The notes: generated by a model not told the origin, from the letters alone. Shown: positions 17,895 through 26,442, numbered from the stretch's first letter. The stretch: DNA of 64,000 nt from Rhizomonospora bruguierae (GCF_018397995.1 NZ_BBQH01000012.1:14144-78143), one strand, 5' to 3'. Numbers and translations: made by a program.

Positions 17895-18611
17895 TCAGCA
17901 GGGGCCGTTGCAGGCCAGTACCTTCAGCCGGTCCAGGGCGCCGTTCCACTGGTTCGAGTCGCCGGCGAACGGGCCGGAACTGGAGTACTGCCAGAACGAC
18001 CAGGTGGGCGCGCCCGCCGGCAGGGTGCCGGGCGAGCTGGCGTACCGCGCGAGCCACAGCGGCGAGTTGGCCCAGAAGCCGGAGTAGTTGCCGGTGCAGG
18101 TCGTCCACCAGTCGGTGGTGGTGTAGATGACCGCCCAGCGCCCGGTCCGCGCGTGGTACTGGTTGATGAACGCGGAGATCCAGCTGCGCATCGACGCCTG
18201 GGAGAGCCCGTAGCAGGTGGCGCCGTATGGGTTGTACTCGATGTCCAGCGCGCCCGGCAGCGTCTTGCCGTCCTTGGACCAGCCGCCGCCGTGGTTGACG
18301 AAGTAGTCCGCCTGGGCGGCGCCGCCGGAGTTGCCCGGCAGCGCGAAGTGGTACGAGCCGCGGATCATGCCCACGTTGTACGACCCGTTGTACTGCTGCG
18401 CGAAGTAGGGGTTGGTGTAGCCGGTCCCCTCGGTCGCCTTGACGAACGCGAAGCGCGATCCGGCGTTCCACTGCGCGGTCCAGTTCACGTTGCCCTGGTA
18501 GCTGGAGACGTCCTGCCCGTAGGTCACGGTGGCGGCCGAGGCGGGTACGCCGGCCAGCAGGCTGCCGCCGATGGCCAGGGCCACCGATAGGCAGAGCGTG
18601 CGGATCCTCAT
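17895..18611 (-). CDS. Secreted GH25 lysozyme (N-acetylmuramidase)
   Basis: A 238-aa exported glycoside hydrolase family 25 enzyme that cuts the MurNAc-GlcNAc bond of peptidoglycan. Signal peptide residues 1-26 (cleavage at ASA-AT). The catalytic face is visible: Asp34 in YGQDVSSYQG, and the D-x-E pair Asp123/Glu125 in GALDIEYNP. Other GH25 marks are FAFVKATEGTGYTNPYF, GSYHFA and WSFWQYSSSG. The ATG at 18611 has AGGAGG six nt upstream. The size is catalytic domain only, with no wall-binding module. It diverges from the glucanase operon, and the shared 270-bp region carries LacI-type palindromes, so it could belong to the same regulon. Confidence 0.93.
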   Translation of the reverse strand: MRIRTLCLSVALAIGGSLLAGVPASAATVTYGQDVSSYQGNVNWTAQWNAGSRFAFVKATEGTGYTNPYFAQQYNGSYNVGMIRGSYHFALPGNSGGAAQADYFVNHGGGWSKDGKTLPGALDIEYNPYGATCYGLSQASMRSWISAFINQYHARTGRWAVIYTTTDWWTTCTGNYSGFWANSPLWLARYASSPGTLPAGAPTWSFWQYSSSGPFAGDSNQWNGALDRLKVLACNGPC

Positions 18612-18747
18612 GTGCTCCTCCTTGGGGGTGAGGGAGGGACGAAGAATAGCTCCGTACATCTGAGCAGAGGCGTAACTAACTTTCAAGAGATACCCGTCGA
18701 ATTGTTGCGGAACCGGCGCGGGCTGGGCGGATACGGACCGGGCCGGC

Positions 18748-18763
18748 GGGAGAGCGCTCCCCC
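18748..18763. promoter_or_regulatory. Secondary GAGCGCTC palindrome
   Basis: The core GAGCGCTC (18752-18759) sits in a larger imperfect inverted repeat with GGCCGG arms (about 18739-18772). It shares the AGAGCGCT core with the perfect operator 60 bp away, so it may be a second, weaker LacI site between the lysozyme and glucanase genes. Confidence 0.4.
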
Positions 18764-18813
18764 GGCCGGCCCGCACCATTGACAGCGGTCTTATCAGCGG
18801 TCATCGTGTCGTT

Positions 18814-18831
18814 TGAGAGAGCGCTCTCTCA
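18814..18831. promoter_or_regulatory. LacI-family operator before the glucanase operon
   Basis: A perfect 18-bp palindrome, TGAGAGAGCGCTCTCTCA, lies 51 bp upstream of the GH16 start. The central CG step flanked by symmetric arms is the hallmark of LacI/GalR operators. The same 12-bp core recurs before the lacI-type gene at 23058-23069. Confidence 0.75.
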
Positions 18832-18881
18832 CCGGCCGGTCATCGACCGGTAACCGCGCCGACACACACGAAGGAGCAGCC

Positions 18882-21059
18882 ATGGATGGGGCTGTCCCCC
18901 CGCCCGTCCGGCGGCGCCGGCCGCTACACCGATGGCGCCTGGCCGCGCTGTCCACCGCCCTGGCCGCGCTGCTGGGCTCGTACCTGACGGTCACCGCGCT
19001 CGTCGCGGACGCCGCCGAGACCCTGCTCTCGCAGGGCCGCCCGGCGACCGCCTCGTCCACCGAGAACGCCGGCACCCCGGCCTCCGCCGCGGTCGACGGC
19101 AACACCTCCACCCGCTGGTCCAGCGCGTTCAGCGACCCCCAGTGGATCCAGGTGGACCTGGGCTCGTCCGTCCCGATCACCCGGGTGGCGCTGACCTGGG
19201 AGGCCGCCTACGCCACCGACTTCACCATCGGCGTCTCCACCGACGGCGCCACCTTCACCACCGTCAACACCACCGTCGGCGGGACCGGCGGCAACCAGAG
19301 CATCACCGTCGCCGGAACCGGCCGGTACGTACGGCTGACCGCCACCAAGCGGGCCACCCAGTACGGCGTCTCGCTCTGGGAGTTCCAGGTCTTCGGCGGC
19401 GGCACCACCGCCGGGTGCGGCACCGCCAACGCCGCGCAGGGCCGGACCGCCACGGCGTCCTCGACCGAGTCGGCGGCGTTCCCCGCGTCCGCGGCGGTGG
19501 ACGGCGACGCGGGCACCCGTTGGTCGAGCGCGGCCGCCGACCCGCAGTGGCTCCAGGTCGACCTGGGCAGCACCCGGTCGATCTGCGGGGTCACGGTGAA
19601 CTGGGAGGCCGCCTATGGAACCGCCTTCCAGATCCAGACCTCCGCGAACGCCAGCACCTGGGCCTCGATCTACTCCACCACCACCGGCACCGGCGGCGTA
19701 CAGAACCTCACCGTCTCCGGCAGTGGCCGGTACGTGCGGCTGTACGGCACCGCGCGGGCGACCCAGTGGGGGTACTCGCTGTGGGAGTTCCAGATCCGGG
19801 TGGGCGACGGCGGCACCACGCCGCCGACAACCACCCCGCCGACGACGACCCCGCCGACCACTCCCCCGCCGGGCGGCAGCGTCCTGCTGTCGTACCGGAA
19901 GCCGGCGGTGGCCTCCTCCGAGCAGAACGACGTGAACTGCAACCCGTGCACCGCCGACAAGGCGTTCGACAACGACCCGGCGAGCCGCTGGGCGACCAGT
20001 TCCACCACCGGCTGGGTCGACCCGGGCTGGATCTACGTCGACCTGGGAGCCACGGCGACCGTCACGCAGGTCGTCCTCCAGTGGGACCCGGCCTACGCGA
20101 CGGCGTACCAGATCCAGGTGTCGCCGAACGCGTCCACCTGGACGACGATCTACTCCACCACCGCGGGCAAGGGCTTCAAGGAGACCCTGAACGTCTCCGG
20201 CACCGGCCGGTACGTACGGATGTACGGCACGGCGCGGGTGGGCCCGTACGGGTACTCGCTGTGGGAGTTCAAGGTCTACGGCACGGGCGGCGCGCCGACC
20301 CAGCCGCCGGCCGGCCCACCGGACCCGGCGTTCCCCGCCACCCGGCTGGTGTTCAGCGACGAGTTCAACGGCGTCGCGGGCAGCAAGCCCGACCCGTCGA
20401 AGTGGACGATCGACCCGGGCACCGGGCAGAACAACGAGGTCCAGTACTACTCGAACAACAACAACGCGTCGATGGACGGCACCGGCTCGCTGGTCATCGA
20501 GGCGCGCCGGGAGACCGCCGGCGGCCGCGACTACACGTCGCACCGGATGAACACCGGCGGCCACTTCACCTTCCAGTACGGGCGGGTCGAGGCGCGCATC
20601 AAGGTGCCGAAGGGCAACGGGCTGTGGCCCGCGTTCTGGATGATGGGCGCCGACTTCCTCACCGGGCGGCCGTGGCCGTACAACGGCGAAATCGACATCA
20701 TGGAGGTACTCGGTCGCAACACAGTGGAGAGTTACTCCACCCTGCACGCGCCCGCCTACAACGGCGGCGGCGGGTACGGGCAGAAGTACAACGCGCCCGG
20801 CGGCGCCGACTTCGCCAATGACTTCCACGTCTGGGCCGCCGAGTGGGACAGCACGGGCATCACGTTCAAGGTGGACAACCAGACGGTCTTCGTGGCCAGC
20901 AAGGCGACCGTGGAGTCCACCCGCGGGCCCTGGGTCTTCGACCACCCGTTCTACCTCATCCTGAACCTCGCGGTGGGCGGGGACTTCCCCGGCCCGGTGG
21001 ACGGCACGACGCCGTTCCCGTCCCGGATGCTCGTCGACTACGTGCGGGTCTACCAGTAA
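18882..21059 (+). CDS. Secreted GH16 endo-beta-1,3-glucanase with three discoidin/CBM32 modules
   Basis: A 725-aa exported multi-domain glucanase. The ATG at 18882 follows AAGGAG. A long signal peptide or anchor (basic residues 8-19, then a hydrophobic stretch) ends about residue 45 (VADAAE). Three F5/8-type C modules follow at about 48-173, 180-305 and 332-470, each with the (T/S)RW(S/A) and SLWEF(Q/K) signatures. A PTTT/PP linker separates modules 2 and 3. The GH16 domain (about 480-725) has the catalytic motif GEIDIMEVLG with Glu603, Asp605 and Glu608, as in laminarinases. It should hydrolyse beta-1,3 or mixed-linkage glucans outside the cell while the modules bind sugar. First gene of a probable three-gene operon under LacI control. 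Confidence 0.93.
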   Translation: MDGAVPPPVRRRRPLHRWRLAALSTALAALLGSYLTVTALVADAAETLLSQGRPATASSTENAGTPASAAVDGNTSTRWSSAFSDPQWIQVDLGSSVPITRVALTWEAAYATDFTIGVSTDGATFTTVNTTVGGTGGNQSITVAGTGRYVRLTATKRATQYGVSLWEFQVFGGGTTAGCGTANAAQGRTATASSTESAAFPASAAVDGDAGTRWSSAAADPQWLQVDLGSTRSICGVTVNWEAAYGTAFQIQTSANASTWASIYSTTTGTGGVQNLTVSGSGRYVRLYGTARATQWGYSLWEFQIRVGDGGTTPPTTTPPTTTPPTTPPPGGSVLLSYRKPAVASSEQNDVNCNPCTADKAFDNDPASRWATSSTTGWVDPGWIYVDLGATATVTQVVLQWDPAYATAYQIQVSPNASTWTTIYSTTAGKGFKETLNVSGTGRYVRMYGTARVGPYGYSLWEFKVYGTGGAPTQPPAGPPDPAFPATRLVFSDEFNGVAGSKPDPSKWTIDPGTGQNNEVQYYSNNNNASMDGTGSLVIEARRETAGGRDYTSHRMNTGGHFTFQYGRVEARIKVPKGNGLWPAFWMMGADFLTGRPWPYNGEIDIMEVLGRNTVESYSTLHAPAYNGGGGYGQKYNAPGGADFANDFHVWAAEWDSTGITFKVDNQTVFVASKATVESTRGPWVFDHPFYLILNLAVGGDFPGPVDGTTPFPSRMLVDYVRVYQ

Positions 21060-21142
21060 CTCAGGCCGGGGGGCCGGCGGCGTGGCGCCGAACCGCCGCC
21101 GGTCCCCCTCTCACCAAGGTCCGCTTCATCAGGGGAGGCTTC

Positions 21143-22408
21143 ATGAAACGGATACCCGTCCTGGCCGCCGCCACCGCGCTGGCCGCCCTGCTCGGCACGT
21201 ACGCCACCACGCTCGCCCAGGCCGCGGAGACGCCGCTGTCGCAGGGGCGCCCCGCCACCGCTTCGTCGGTCGAGAACGGCGGCTCCCCCGCGTCCAACGC
21301 GGTGGACGGCAATCTCGGCACCCGGTGGTCGAGCGCGTTTAGTGATCCACAATGGATTCAGGTGGACCTGGGCGGCACCGCCACCGTCAATCGGGTCGTG
21401 CTCGCCTGGGAGGCGGCCTACGCGACGGCGTACACCGTCCAGACGTCCACCAACGGCAGCGCGTGGACCACCATCTACAGCACCACCACCGGCACCGGCG
21501 GCACGCAGACGCTGAACGCCAACGGCAGCGGTCGGTACGTGCGGGTCAGCACCACCAGGCGCGCGACGCAGTACGGCGTCTCGCTGTGGGAGTTCCAGGT
21601 CTTCGGTACCGGCGGCGGCACGACCACCCCACCGACCATCCCGCCCGGAGCGGTGCGGGTGGCCGAGTTCCTGGCCGACTGCCCGTACTCCCACCAGTTG
21701 CCGGACGACCCGATCATCTTCCCCGGTCTGCCCGGCGCCTCGCACATGCACAGCTTCTTCGGCAGCGTGGTCACCAACGCGTACACCGATCTGGCGGCGC
21801 TCCAGAACGCCGCCACCACCTGCAACCCATCGGTCGACAAGTCCTCGTACTGGGTGCCGACGCTGTACGTGAACGACGTGGCGGTGCAACCCACCGGTAC
21901 CACCTTCTACTACCTCGGTGAGGGTGTGCGAGACGACGTGATCGCGCGCATCCAGCCGTTCCCACCGGGGCTGCGGGTCGTGGCGGGCAACGCGACGGCG
22001 ACCGGCCCGGAGGACAACACCATTTCGCGCTGGTCCTGCCTGCACCACGGCGAGGTGAACCCGGGCAAGGACTTCGTGAACTGCCCGGCCGACGGCCTGC
22101 TTGAGTCCTATCTGGACTTCCCGCAGTGCTGGAACGGCCGGGACCTGGACTCGGCGGACCACAAGAGCCACATGGCGTACCCGGTGAACGGCGACTGCCC
22201 GGCCACCCACCCGGTGCCGGTGCCGAAGCTGCGCCAGGTGCTCCGGTACCCGGTCACCGGCGACCCGGCGCGGCTGCGGCTCTCCTCCGGGCCCGGGTAC
22301 ACGATGCACGGTGACTTCTTCAACGCGTGGCCCGCCGACGAACTGGCCCGGCGGGTCAACGACTGCCTCCGGATCATCGTCAAGTGCGGTGCCGACGGGC
22401 GTCCGTGA
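21143..22408 (+). CDS. Secreted discoidin-DUF1996 protein
   Basis: A 421-aa exported protein. ATG at 21143 behind GGGGAGG. Signal peptide to about residue 28 (LAQAAE). Residues 30-155 are an F5/8-type C (CBM32) module nearly copied from the first module of the glucanase upstream (shared LSQGRPATASS and FSDPQWIQVDLG). After a TTTPP linker, residues 170-421 are a DUF1996 domain: ASHMHSFFGS, SSYWVPTLYV, QCWNGRDLDS and DHKSHMAYPVNGDCPATHP are its marks. DUF1996 proteins are mostly known from fungi and saprophytic actinobacteria and have no assigned activity. The conserved His/Asp/Cys set suggests an enzyme or metal site. Context points to glucan or fungal wall handling. Confidence 0.88.
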   Translation: MKRIPVLAAATALAALLGTYATTLAQAAETPLSQGRPATASSVENGGSPASNAVDGNLGTRWSSAFSDPQWIQVDLGGTATVNRVVLAWEAAYATAYTVQTSTNGSAWTTIYSTTTGTGGTQTLNANGSGRYVRVSTTRRATQYGVSLWEFQVFGTGGGTTTPPTIPPGAVRVAEFLADCPYSHQLPDDPIIFPGLPGASHMHSFFGSVVTNAYTDLAALQNAATTCNPSVDKSSYWVPTLYVNDVAVQPTGTTFYYLGEGVRDDVIARIQPFPPGLRVVAGNATATGPEDNTISRWSCLHHGEVNPGKDFVNCPADGLLESYLDFPQCWNGRDLDSADHKSHMAYPVNGDCPATHPVPVPKLRQVLRYPVTGDPARLRLSSGPGYTMHGDFFNAWPADELARRVNDCLRIIVKCGADGRP

Positions 22409-23031
22409 TGCGCTCGCGCCTGCTCTGGGTCTCGATCGCGACGGCGGTGCTGGCCGGTGCGCTGGTGGCGGGTTGGACCGTCCACCGGCCCCGGCCGGCC
22501 CGCCAGGCGGCTCCACCGCCGGCGGTCGCGTCCCCGGCCGCCGCGGGCGCCTTCGGGGCCACCGACGTCGCCTGGCTCCAACTGATGATCCCGATGGACG
22601 AGCAGGCGCTCGCCCTGCTGGACCTGGTGCCGTCGCGCACCACCGACCGGGCGGCGGCCGAGGTCGCCGCCCGGATCGGCGCCGGTCACCGCGCCGAACT
22701 GGCCGACCTGCGCGCGCTGCGCGACCGGGCCGGGCTGCCCGACACCAACGTGCACGCCGGGCACGACCTGCCGGGCATGGTCACCCCGGCCGAACTGGCG
22801 GAGATCGGCCGGCACCGGGGCTCGGCGTTCGTGACACGGTTCACGTCGACCCTGCTGGAGCACCTGGACCAGGGCGTCCTGGTGTGCGCCGGGGAGCGTG
22901 ACGCGGGCACCGATCCGGCCACGAAAGCGCTGGCAGCGGCGGCACAGAACCGCCGCCGTGCCGACCTGGACCTGCTCGCCGGCCTGCCCGGCGGCGCGAC
23001 CGGCGGCACCCCCGGCGGCCCGGCGTCGTGA
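22408..23031 (+). CDS. Exported DUF305-like protein
   Basis: A 207-aa protein starting at the ATG that shares one base with the preceding stop (TGATG), so it is translationally coupled. An N-terminal hydrophobic segment (LLWVSIATAVLAGALVAGW) exports or anchors it. The body has DVAWLQLMIPMDEQALALLD, HRAELADLRALRDRAGL and a HAGHDLPGMVTPAEL block, which match the four-helix DUF305 pattern (often annotated in copper handling). The His and Met residues of HAGHDLPGM are typical. The usual two consecutive HHxxA motifs are weaker than in well known members. Last gene of the glucanase operon; its role beside a glucanase is unclear. Confidence 0.72.
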   Translation: MRSRLLWVSIATAVLAGALVAGWTVHRPRPARQAAPPPAVASPAAAGAFGATDVAWLQLMIPMDEQALALLDLVPSRTTDRAAAEVAARIGAGHRAELADLRALRDRAGLPDTNVHAGHDLPGMVTPAELAEIGRHRGSAFVTRFTSTLLEHLDQGVLVCAGERDAGTDPATKALAAAAQNRRRADLDLLAGLPGGATGGTPGGPAS

Positions 23032-23057
23032 CGGCACCGTGGGTCGACGGGGGCAGA

Positions 23058-23082
23058 GAGAGCGCTCTCCGGGTGCTATAAC
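23058..23082 (+). promoter_or_regulatory. Operator and leaderless promoter of the lacI-type gene
   Basis: The perfect palindrome GAGAGCGCTCTC (23058-23069) covers the expected -35 region. A -10 box TATAAC (23077-23082) lies 7 nt before the ATG at 23090, so the transcript should start at the start codon. A repressor bound here would block its own promoter. Confidence 0.7.
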
Positions 23083-23089
23083 TGGTCGC

Positions 23090-24136
23090 ATGGCGAGGTC
23101 GACCGGTGGGGGACGGCCGCCCACCCTGGAGCAGGTGGCGGAGTTCGCGGGCGTTTCCCGGGCGACCGTTTCGCGGGTCATCAACGCGGTACCGACGGTC
23201 GACCCGAGCATCCGCGAGAACGTGGAGCGCGCCATCGCGGCCATCGGCTACGTGCCGAACATCGCCGCCCGCTCGTTGGTCAACCGGCGCACCGACTCGG
23301 TCGCCCTGGTCATCTCCGAGCCCGGCAGCCGGCACTACGACGCCGACTTCCTCAACCGCATCTTCACCGACCCCTACTTCGGCCGGCTCACCGCGGGCGC
23401 CCAGGAGGTGCTCCGCCCGCAGGGCGTCCACCTGGTCATCATCCCGGCCGACGCGCCCGCCCACCACCAGGTCCTGCGGTACCTGCGGCAGGGCCACGTC
23501 GACGGGGTGCTGCTCATCTCCAGCCACGTGGCCGACCCGCTGCCCAGGCAGGTCACCGACCTGCACGTGCCGGCCGTCCTCTCCGCCCGGCCCGGCCAGC
23601 CCATCCCGATCAGCTTCGTCGACACCGACCAGCGGGCCGGCGCCCGCCTCGCCGCCGAGCACCTGCTCGCCCGCGGCCGGCGCCGCGTGGCCACCATCGC
23701 CGGGCCGCAGGACATGCCCGCCGGCGAGGACCGGCTCAGCGGCTTCCGCTCCGCCCTGGCCGCGCACGGCATCCACGACGTGCCCGCCGTGCCGGGCGAC
23801 TTCACCCAGGCCAGCGGCGAGGCCGCCGCCCGCGACCTGCTCGCCCGCCACCCCGACGTGGACGGCTTGTTCGTCGCCAGCGACCTGATGGCCGTGGGCG
23901 CCCTGCGCACCCTCGCCGAACTCGGCAAGCGGGTCCCCGAGGACATCGCCGTGGTCGGCTTCGACGACAGCAGCGCGGCACTGGCCTGCCGCCCGCAACT
24001 CACCACGATCCGCCAACCGGTCGAGGAGATGGCCGGCGAGATGGCCCGCCTGCTCCTGGCCAGCATCCGCGAACCCGGCCACCTGGCCCGCTCGGTCATC
24101 TTCAACTCCACCCTCGTGGAGCGGGAGTCGGCCTGA
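23090..24136 (+). CDS. LacI-family transcriptional regulator
   Basis: A 348-aa LacI/GalR repressor. The HTH is at residues 9-30 (PTLEQVAEFAGVSRATVSRV), followed by the hinge helix region PNIAARSLVNRRTDSV. The rest is a periplasmic-binding-protein-like sensor (VDGVLLISSH, FVDTDQRAGARLAAEHLL, VDGLFVASDLMAVGAL, VVGFDDSSAA) that should bind a sugar. The ATG at 23090 is fixed by the TATAAC box. An operator-like palindrome lies directly upstream and a longer version lies before the glucanase operon. So the likely job is to repress glucan degradation until an oligosaccharide (for instance laminaribiose) appears. The inducer is inferred from the neighbours. Confidence 0.92.
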   Translation: MARSTGGGRPPTLEQVAEFAGVSRATVSRVINAVPTVDPSIRENVERAIAAIGYVPNIAARSLVNRRTDSVALVISEPGSRHYDADFLNRIFTDPYFGRLTAGAQEVLRPQGVHLVIIPADAPAHHQVLRYLRQGHVDGVLLISSHVADPLPRQVTDLHVPAVLSARPGQPIPISFVDTDQRAGARLAAEHLLARGRRRVATIAGPQDMPAGEDRLSGFRSALAAHGIHDVPAVPGDFTQASGEAAARDLLARHPDVDGLFVASDLMAVGALRTLAELGKRVPEDIAVVGFDDSSAALACRPQLTTIRQPVEEMAGEMARLLLASIREPGHLARSVIFNSTLVERESA

Positions 24137-24146
24137 CCGGTCGGCG

Positions 24147-24512
24147 TCACGAGATGTAGTGCAGGATCACATTGTGGACGTGGTGGCTCTTCTGCTCGCC
24201 ACGGAACTCCACCTCGTACGTCTGCGCACCGACGTGGATCGCGATCGCGCCGGTGGAGAAGAACGAACCGCCCCACGACTTGTTGCTCACCACGCTCACG
24301 CTCGTGATCTTCGAGTACGGGATGCTGGTGAGCGCCACCTTCCGCCCCACGAACGACCGGTCCTGCACGATGACGCGCCGGTTGGTCAGCCCGATGAACC
24401 CGGTTCCCGTGCCGATCGCGTCGTAGACCGCGATGACCTGCTCGCCCTCCAGCAGACCGCTCTCGATCTGGCGCAGCTGGTCCCGCCGGTCGTGGGGCGG
24501 ATTGGATGCCAT
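24147..24512 (-). CDS. Bacterial PH-domain protein
   Basis: A 121-aa soluble protein consisting of one bacterial pleckstrin-like fold. The strands GLLEGEQVIAVYDAIG, GLTNRRVIVQDRS, TSIPYSKITSVSVV and the final helix with HNVILHYIS follow the bPH order. The LTNRRVIV segment is typical. Such domains usually assemble into rings or act as small scaffolds; no partner is visible here. The ATG at 24512 follows a TAGCCT -10 box by 6 nt (leaderless). It converges with the lacI-type gene at a distance of 10 nt. Confidence 0.8.
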   Translation of the reverse strand: MASNPPHDRRDQLRQIESGLLEGEQVIAVYDAIGTGTGFIGLTNRRVIVQDRSFVGRKVALTSIPYSKITSVSVVSNKSWGGSFFSTGAIAIHVGAQTYEVEFRGEQKSHHVHNVILHYIS

Positions 24513-24556
24513 GCCGCGAGGCTAACCGCCGTACGCCACAGCCGCTCGGCGCGCTC

Positions 24557-24584
24557 GGCGCGCTACAGGCTTGGCGCGCTACAG
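24557..24584. repeat. Short direct repeat at the end of an acetyltransferase gene
   Basis: GGCGCGCTACAG occurs at 24557-24568 and again at 24573-24584. The second copy contains the stop codon of the acetyltransferase. It looks like a slippage duplication at the 3' end. No function is implied. Confidence 0.5.
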
Positions 24585-25052
24585 CCGCTTGCGCATCTGC
24601 ACGGCGGCGACCTCGAAGCCCACCTTCTCGTACAGCCCCCGCGCGGCGTGGTTGAAGCCGAACACGTTCAGCCCGATCTCGACCGCACCCCTCTCCCGGC
24701 ACACCGCCTCGGCCGCCTCGATGATCGCCGCACCGTACCCCTTGCGGCGCGACTCCTCCCGTACCGCGATGTCGTAGATGAACGCGTGCAGTCCGTTCGA
24801 CCGCTCCTTCACGCCCAACCACAGCCACCCGACCTCCGCGTCGCCGTCGTACGCGATCCACAGGTAGTGGTCGGGCGTCCGGTGGCCCTGCGGCAGGAAC
24901 GTCGCCTGGTCCCTGAGCGCCTTCTCCCGCGCCTCCGCGGCCGGAAGCAACCCCGAAGCCTCGATCTCCTGGGCGTACCCCTCTACAGTAGACTCACAGA
25001 AGGCGGCGAACTGCTCATCGGTCATCGGCCGGAGTTCGACGGAAGCGCTCAT
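24579..25052 (-). CDS. GNAT-family N-acetyltransferase
   Basis: A 157-aa GNAT enzyme. Motif A with the pyrophosphate loop reads IYDIAVREESRRKGYGAAII (R-R-K-G-Y-G), followed by GLNVFGFNHAARGLYEKVGF, where Asn and Tyr are the usual motif B positions. The N-terminus MSASVELRPMTDEQFAAF is typical of the acceptor-binding side. The ATG at 25052 lies 7 nt after a TAGGGT -10 box, which excludes the longer upstream frame. Substrate unknown. It lies next to a PH-domain gene but has its own promoter. Confidence 0.88.
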   Translation of the reverse strand: MSASVELRPMTDEQFAAFCESTVEGYAQEIEASGLLPAAEAREKALRDQATFLPQGHRTPDHYLWIAYDGDAEVGWLWLGVKERSNGLHAFIYDIAVREESRRKGYGAAIIEAAEAVCRERGAVEIGLNVFGFNHAARGLYEKVGFEVAAVQMRKRL

Positions 25053-25092
25053 ACCCGCGACCCTAGCCACCCGACCCTGTCTCTGGCATGGA

Positions 25093-25365
25093 TCACCAGC
25101 CGATGTGCTCGTCGGAAACCTCAACCCCGTACGGCACGACCGGCAACCGATCCGCCTCGACGGATCGGACGAACGGTTCGACTGCCGAGTAGAGGAAGAT
25201 CTCGCCAGCACCGTCGGCCCATCGACGTCCGAGATGGTCGCCCCAGGACTGTGCGTCGTCCGCGCTCGCGGCCTCCACGACGAAGACCGCCGGCCACTCG
25301 TAGTCCTCATCGTCGGCCGGCAGGGCCGGATTCCTGAACCACACCACGTACTCGTAACGCTGCAA
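25093..25365 (-). CDS. Small hypothetical protein
   Basis: A 90-aa acidic protein, MQRYEYVVWFRNPALPADDE at its start. It has an alternating beta pattern, a DDAQSWGDHLGRRWAD helix and a conserved-looking end (VVPYGVEVSDEHIGW). Similar short proteins with a Trp-rich first strand occur as orphan genes in actinobacteria, but no function is known to me. The start is uncertain: the ATG at 25365 has AAAGGAC nearby in its upstream sequence. It stands alone between an acetyltransferase and a long intergenic stretch. Confidence 0.6.
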   Translation of the reverse strand: MQRYEYVVWFRNPALPADDEDYEWPAVFVVEAASADDAQSWGDHLGRRWADGAGEIFLYSAVEPFVRSVEADRLPVVPYGVEVSDEHIGW

Positions 25366-25739
25366 GGCCGACGTCCTTTTCCTACCACGCTTCCTTGGTC
25401 CAGCCGTTCACCAGCCGAGGCCACGACAGCGACTCTCTTCTTGACCAATACCGAAACCGCCGCTGTCATCCAAGAGCACGCGGTACCTGGTTACCCGAGC
25501 CGCGTTCGCTGACGACGCTGCGGGCGGCAAACGAACGTGGCGGGGCCTCTCGGCACCCGCCACGTCCTTCCAACGGATTGAGCTTACCGCGACACCGGTG
25601 TGCCCGGATCCGGCGCCAGCAGCCCCACAAGCGCTCCGCAAGCACCGCGCGGCGTTGATCGCGGGTGGGAAGCGCATCCCTCACCGAGAAACGATAGGGA
25701 TGCCACATTCCCTACGGCACGGGCGCCACCCGTACGGGA
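25366..25739. other. Intergenic stretch without a supported gene
   Basis: These 374 bases lie upstream of the 90-aa gene and downstream of the lectin gene. Reading frames here lack the third-position GC bias of the neighbours and match no family I recognise. Base composition is slightly less GC-rich. I see no tRNA, convincing palindrome or repeat. Confidence 0.5.
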
Positions 25740-26285
25740 TTAGTAGCCCAACCGCCACTTTTGGTAACCACTGGAGTTGCACTCAAGGTAGTAGACCTCG
25801 CCAGCGCCATTGCTGTCGAGACAACCGCCTATATGGATATCCCTGAATTGCACCATCGTCCAGCTCGTGCCCCACGCCTCCCAGGCTCCGAGGTCCTGAA
25901 TGCAGTCGGCGGATGTGTAGACGGTGCCCCTGTTAGCGACCGGGTAACCCCACCTCCCCCAACTGATACACATGCCAGTCTCGACGTTCTTCAACCGGAC
26001 GACGTCATGGTCCTGTTGGCCGATTTTCTCCGGTTGCCACAGCTGGAACCGGTTTCCGCGGCTGGCGTCGCACGGCGACGTGTAGACGTTGCCGTTTCGG
26101 TTGCTGTCCAGGCAGCGGCCGGTCGCCCAGTTGCGCAGCAGGTTCGGACCGACGTATGCCTGTGCCGGAGACGCGGAAACCAGGACCGCCCCGGCGAGCA
26201 CACCGACGGCGACCAACAAACGAGCCAGCCATCCCGACCGCCACGACCGCCGCAGGCCACCACCGCCGTCGTTGATACCCGACAT
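25740..26285 (-). CDS. Secreted ricin-type beta-trefoil lectin
   Basis: A 181-aa exported protein made of one ricin-B-like domain. The signal peptide has a hydrophobic core (LLVAVGVLAGAVLVSA) and cleavage near SPAQA-YVG at about residue 43. The mature part has three subrepeats: WATGRCLDSNRNGNVYTSPC, then MCISWG...GTVYTSADC, then GGCLDSNGAGEVYYLEC. The Q-x-W signatures appear as FQLWQ and YQKWRLGY. Cys pairs inside each subrepeat can form disulfides. No catalytic domain is attached, so it is a stand-alone carbohydrate-binding protein. Composition is slightly less GC-rich than the flanks, and it neighbours a gene remnant. Confidence 0.85.
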   Translation of the reverse strand: MSGINDGGGGLRRSWRSGWLARLLVAVGVLAGAVLVSASPAQAYVGPNLLRNWATGRCLDSNRNGNVYTSPCDASRGNRFQLWQPEKIGQQDHDVVRLKNVETGMCISWGRWGYPVANRGTVYTSADCIQDLGAWEAWGTSWTMVQFRDIHIGGCLDSNGAGEVYYLECNSSGYQKWRLGY

Positions 26286-26442
26286 GTACCAATCCTTCCC
26301 ACCCTCGCGGGCATGCTAGAGCCTCTCCGCACACCACCCGCCGCTGCGACGACCGAGGATCGCGCATCGACACAGCGCGCACCGTGCGGCTCACGAGGGA
26401 CGACGAGCCACGGCCCCGTTCCGTTCATCCAATCCTTTCCCA

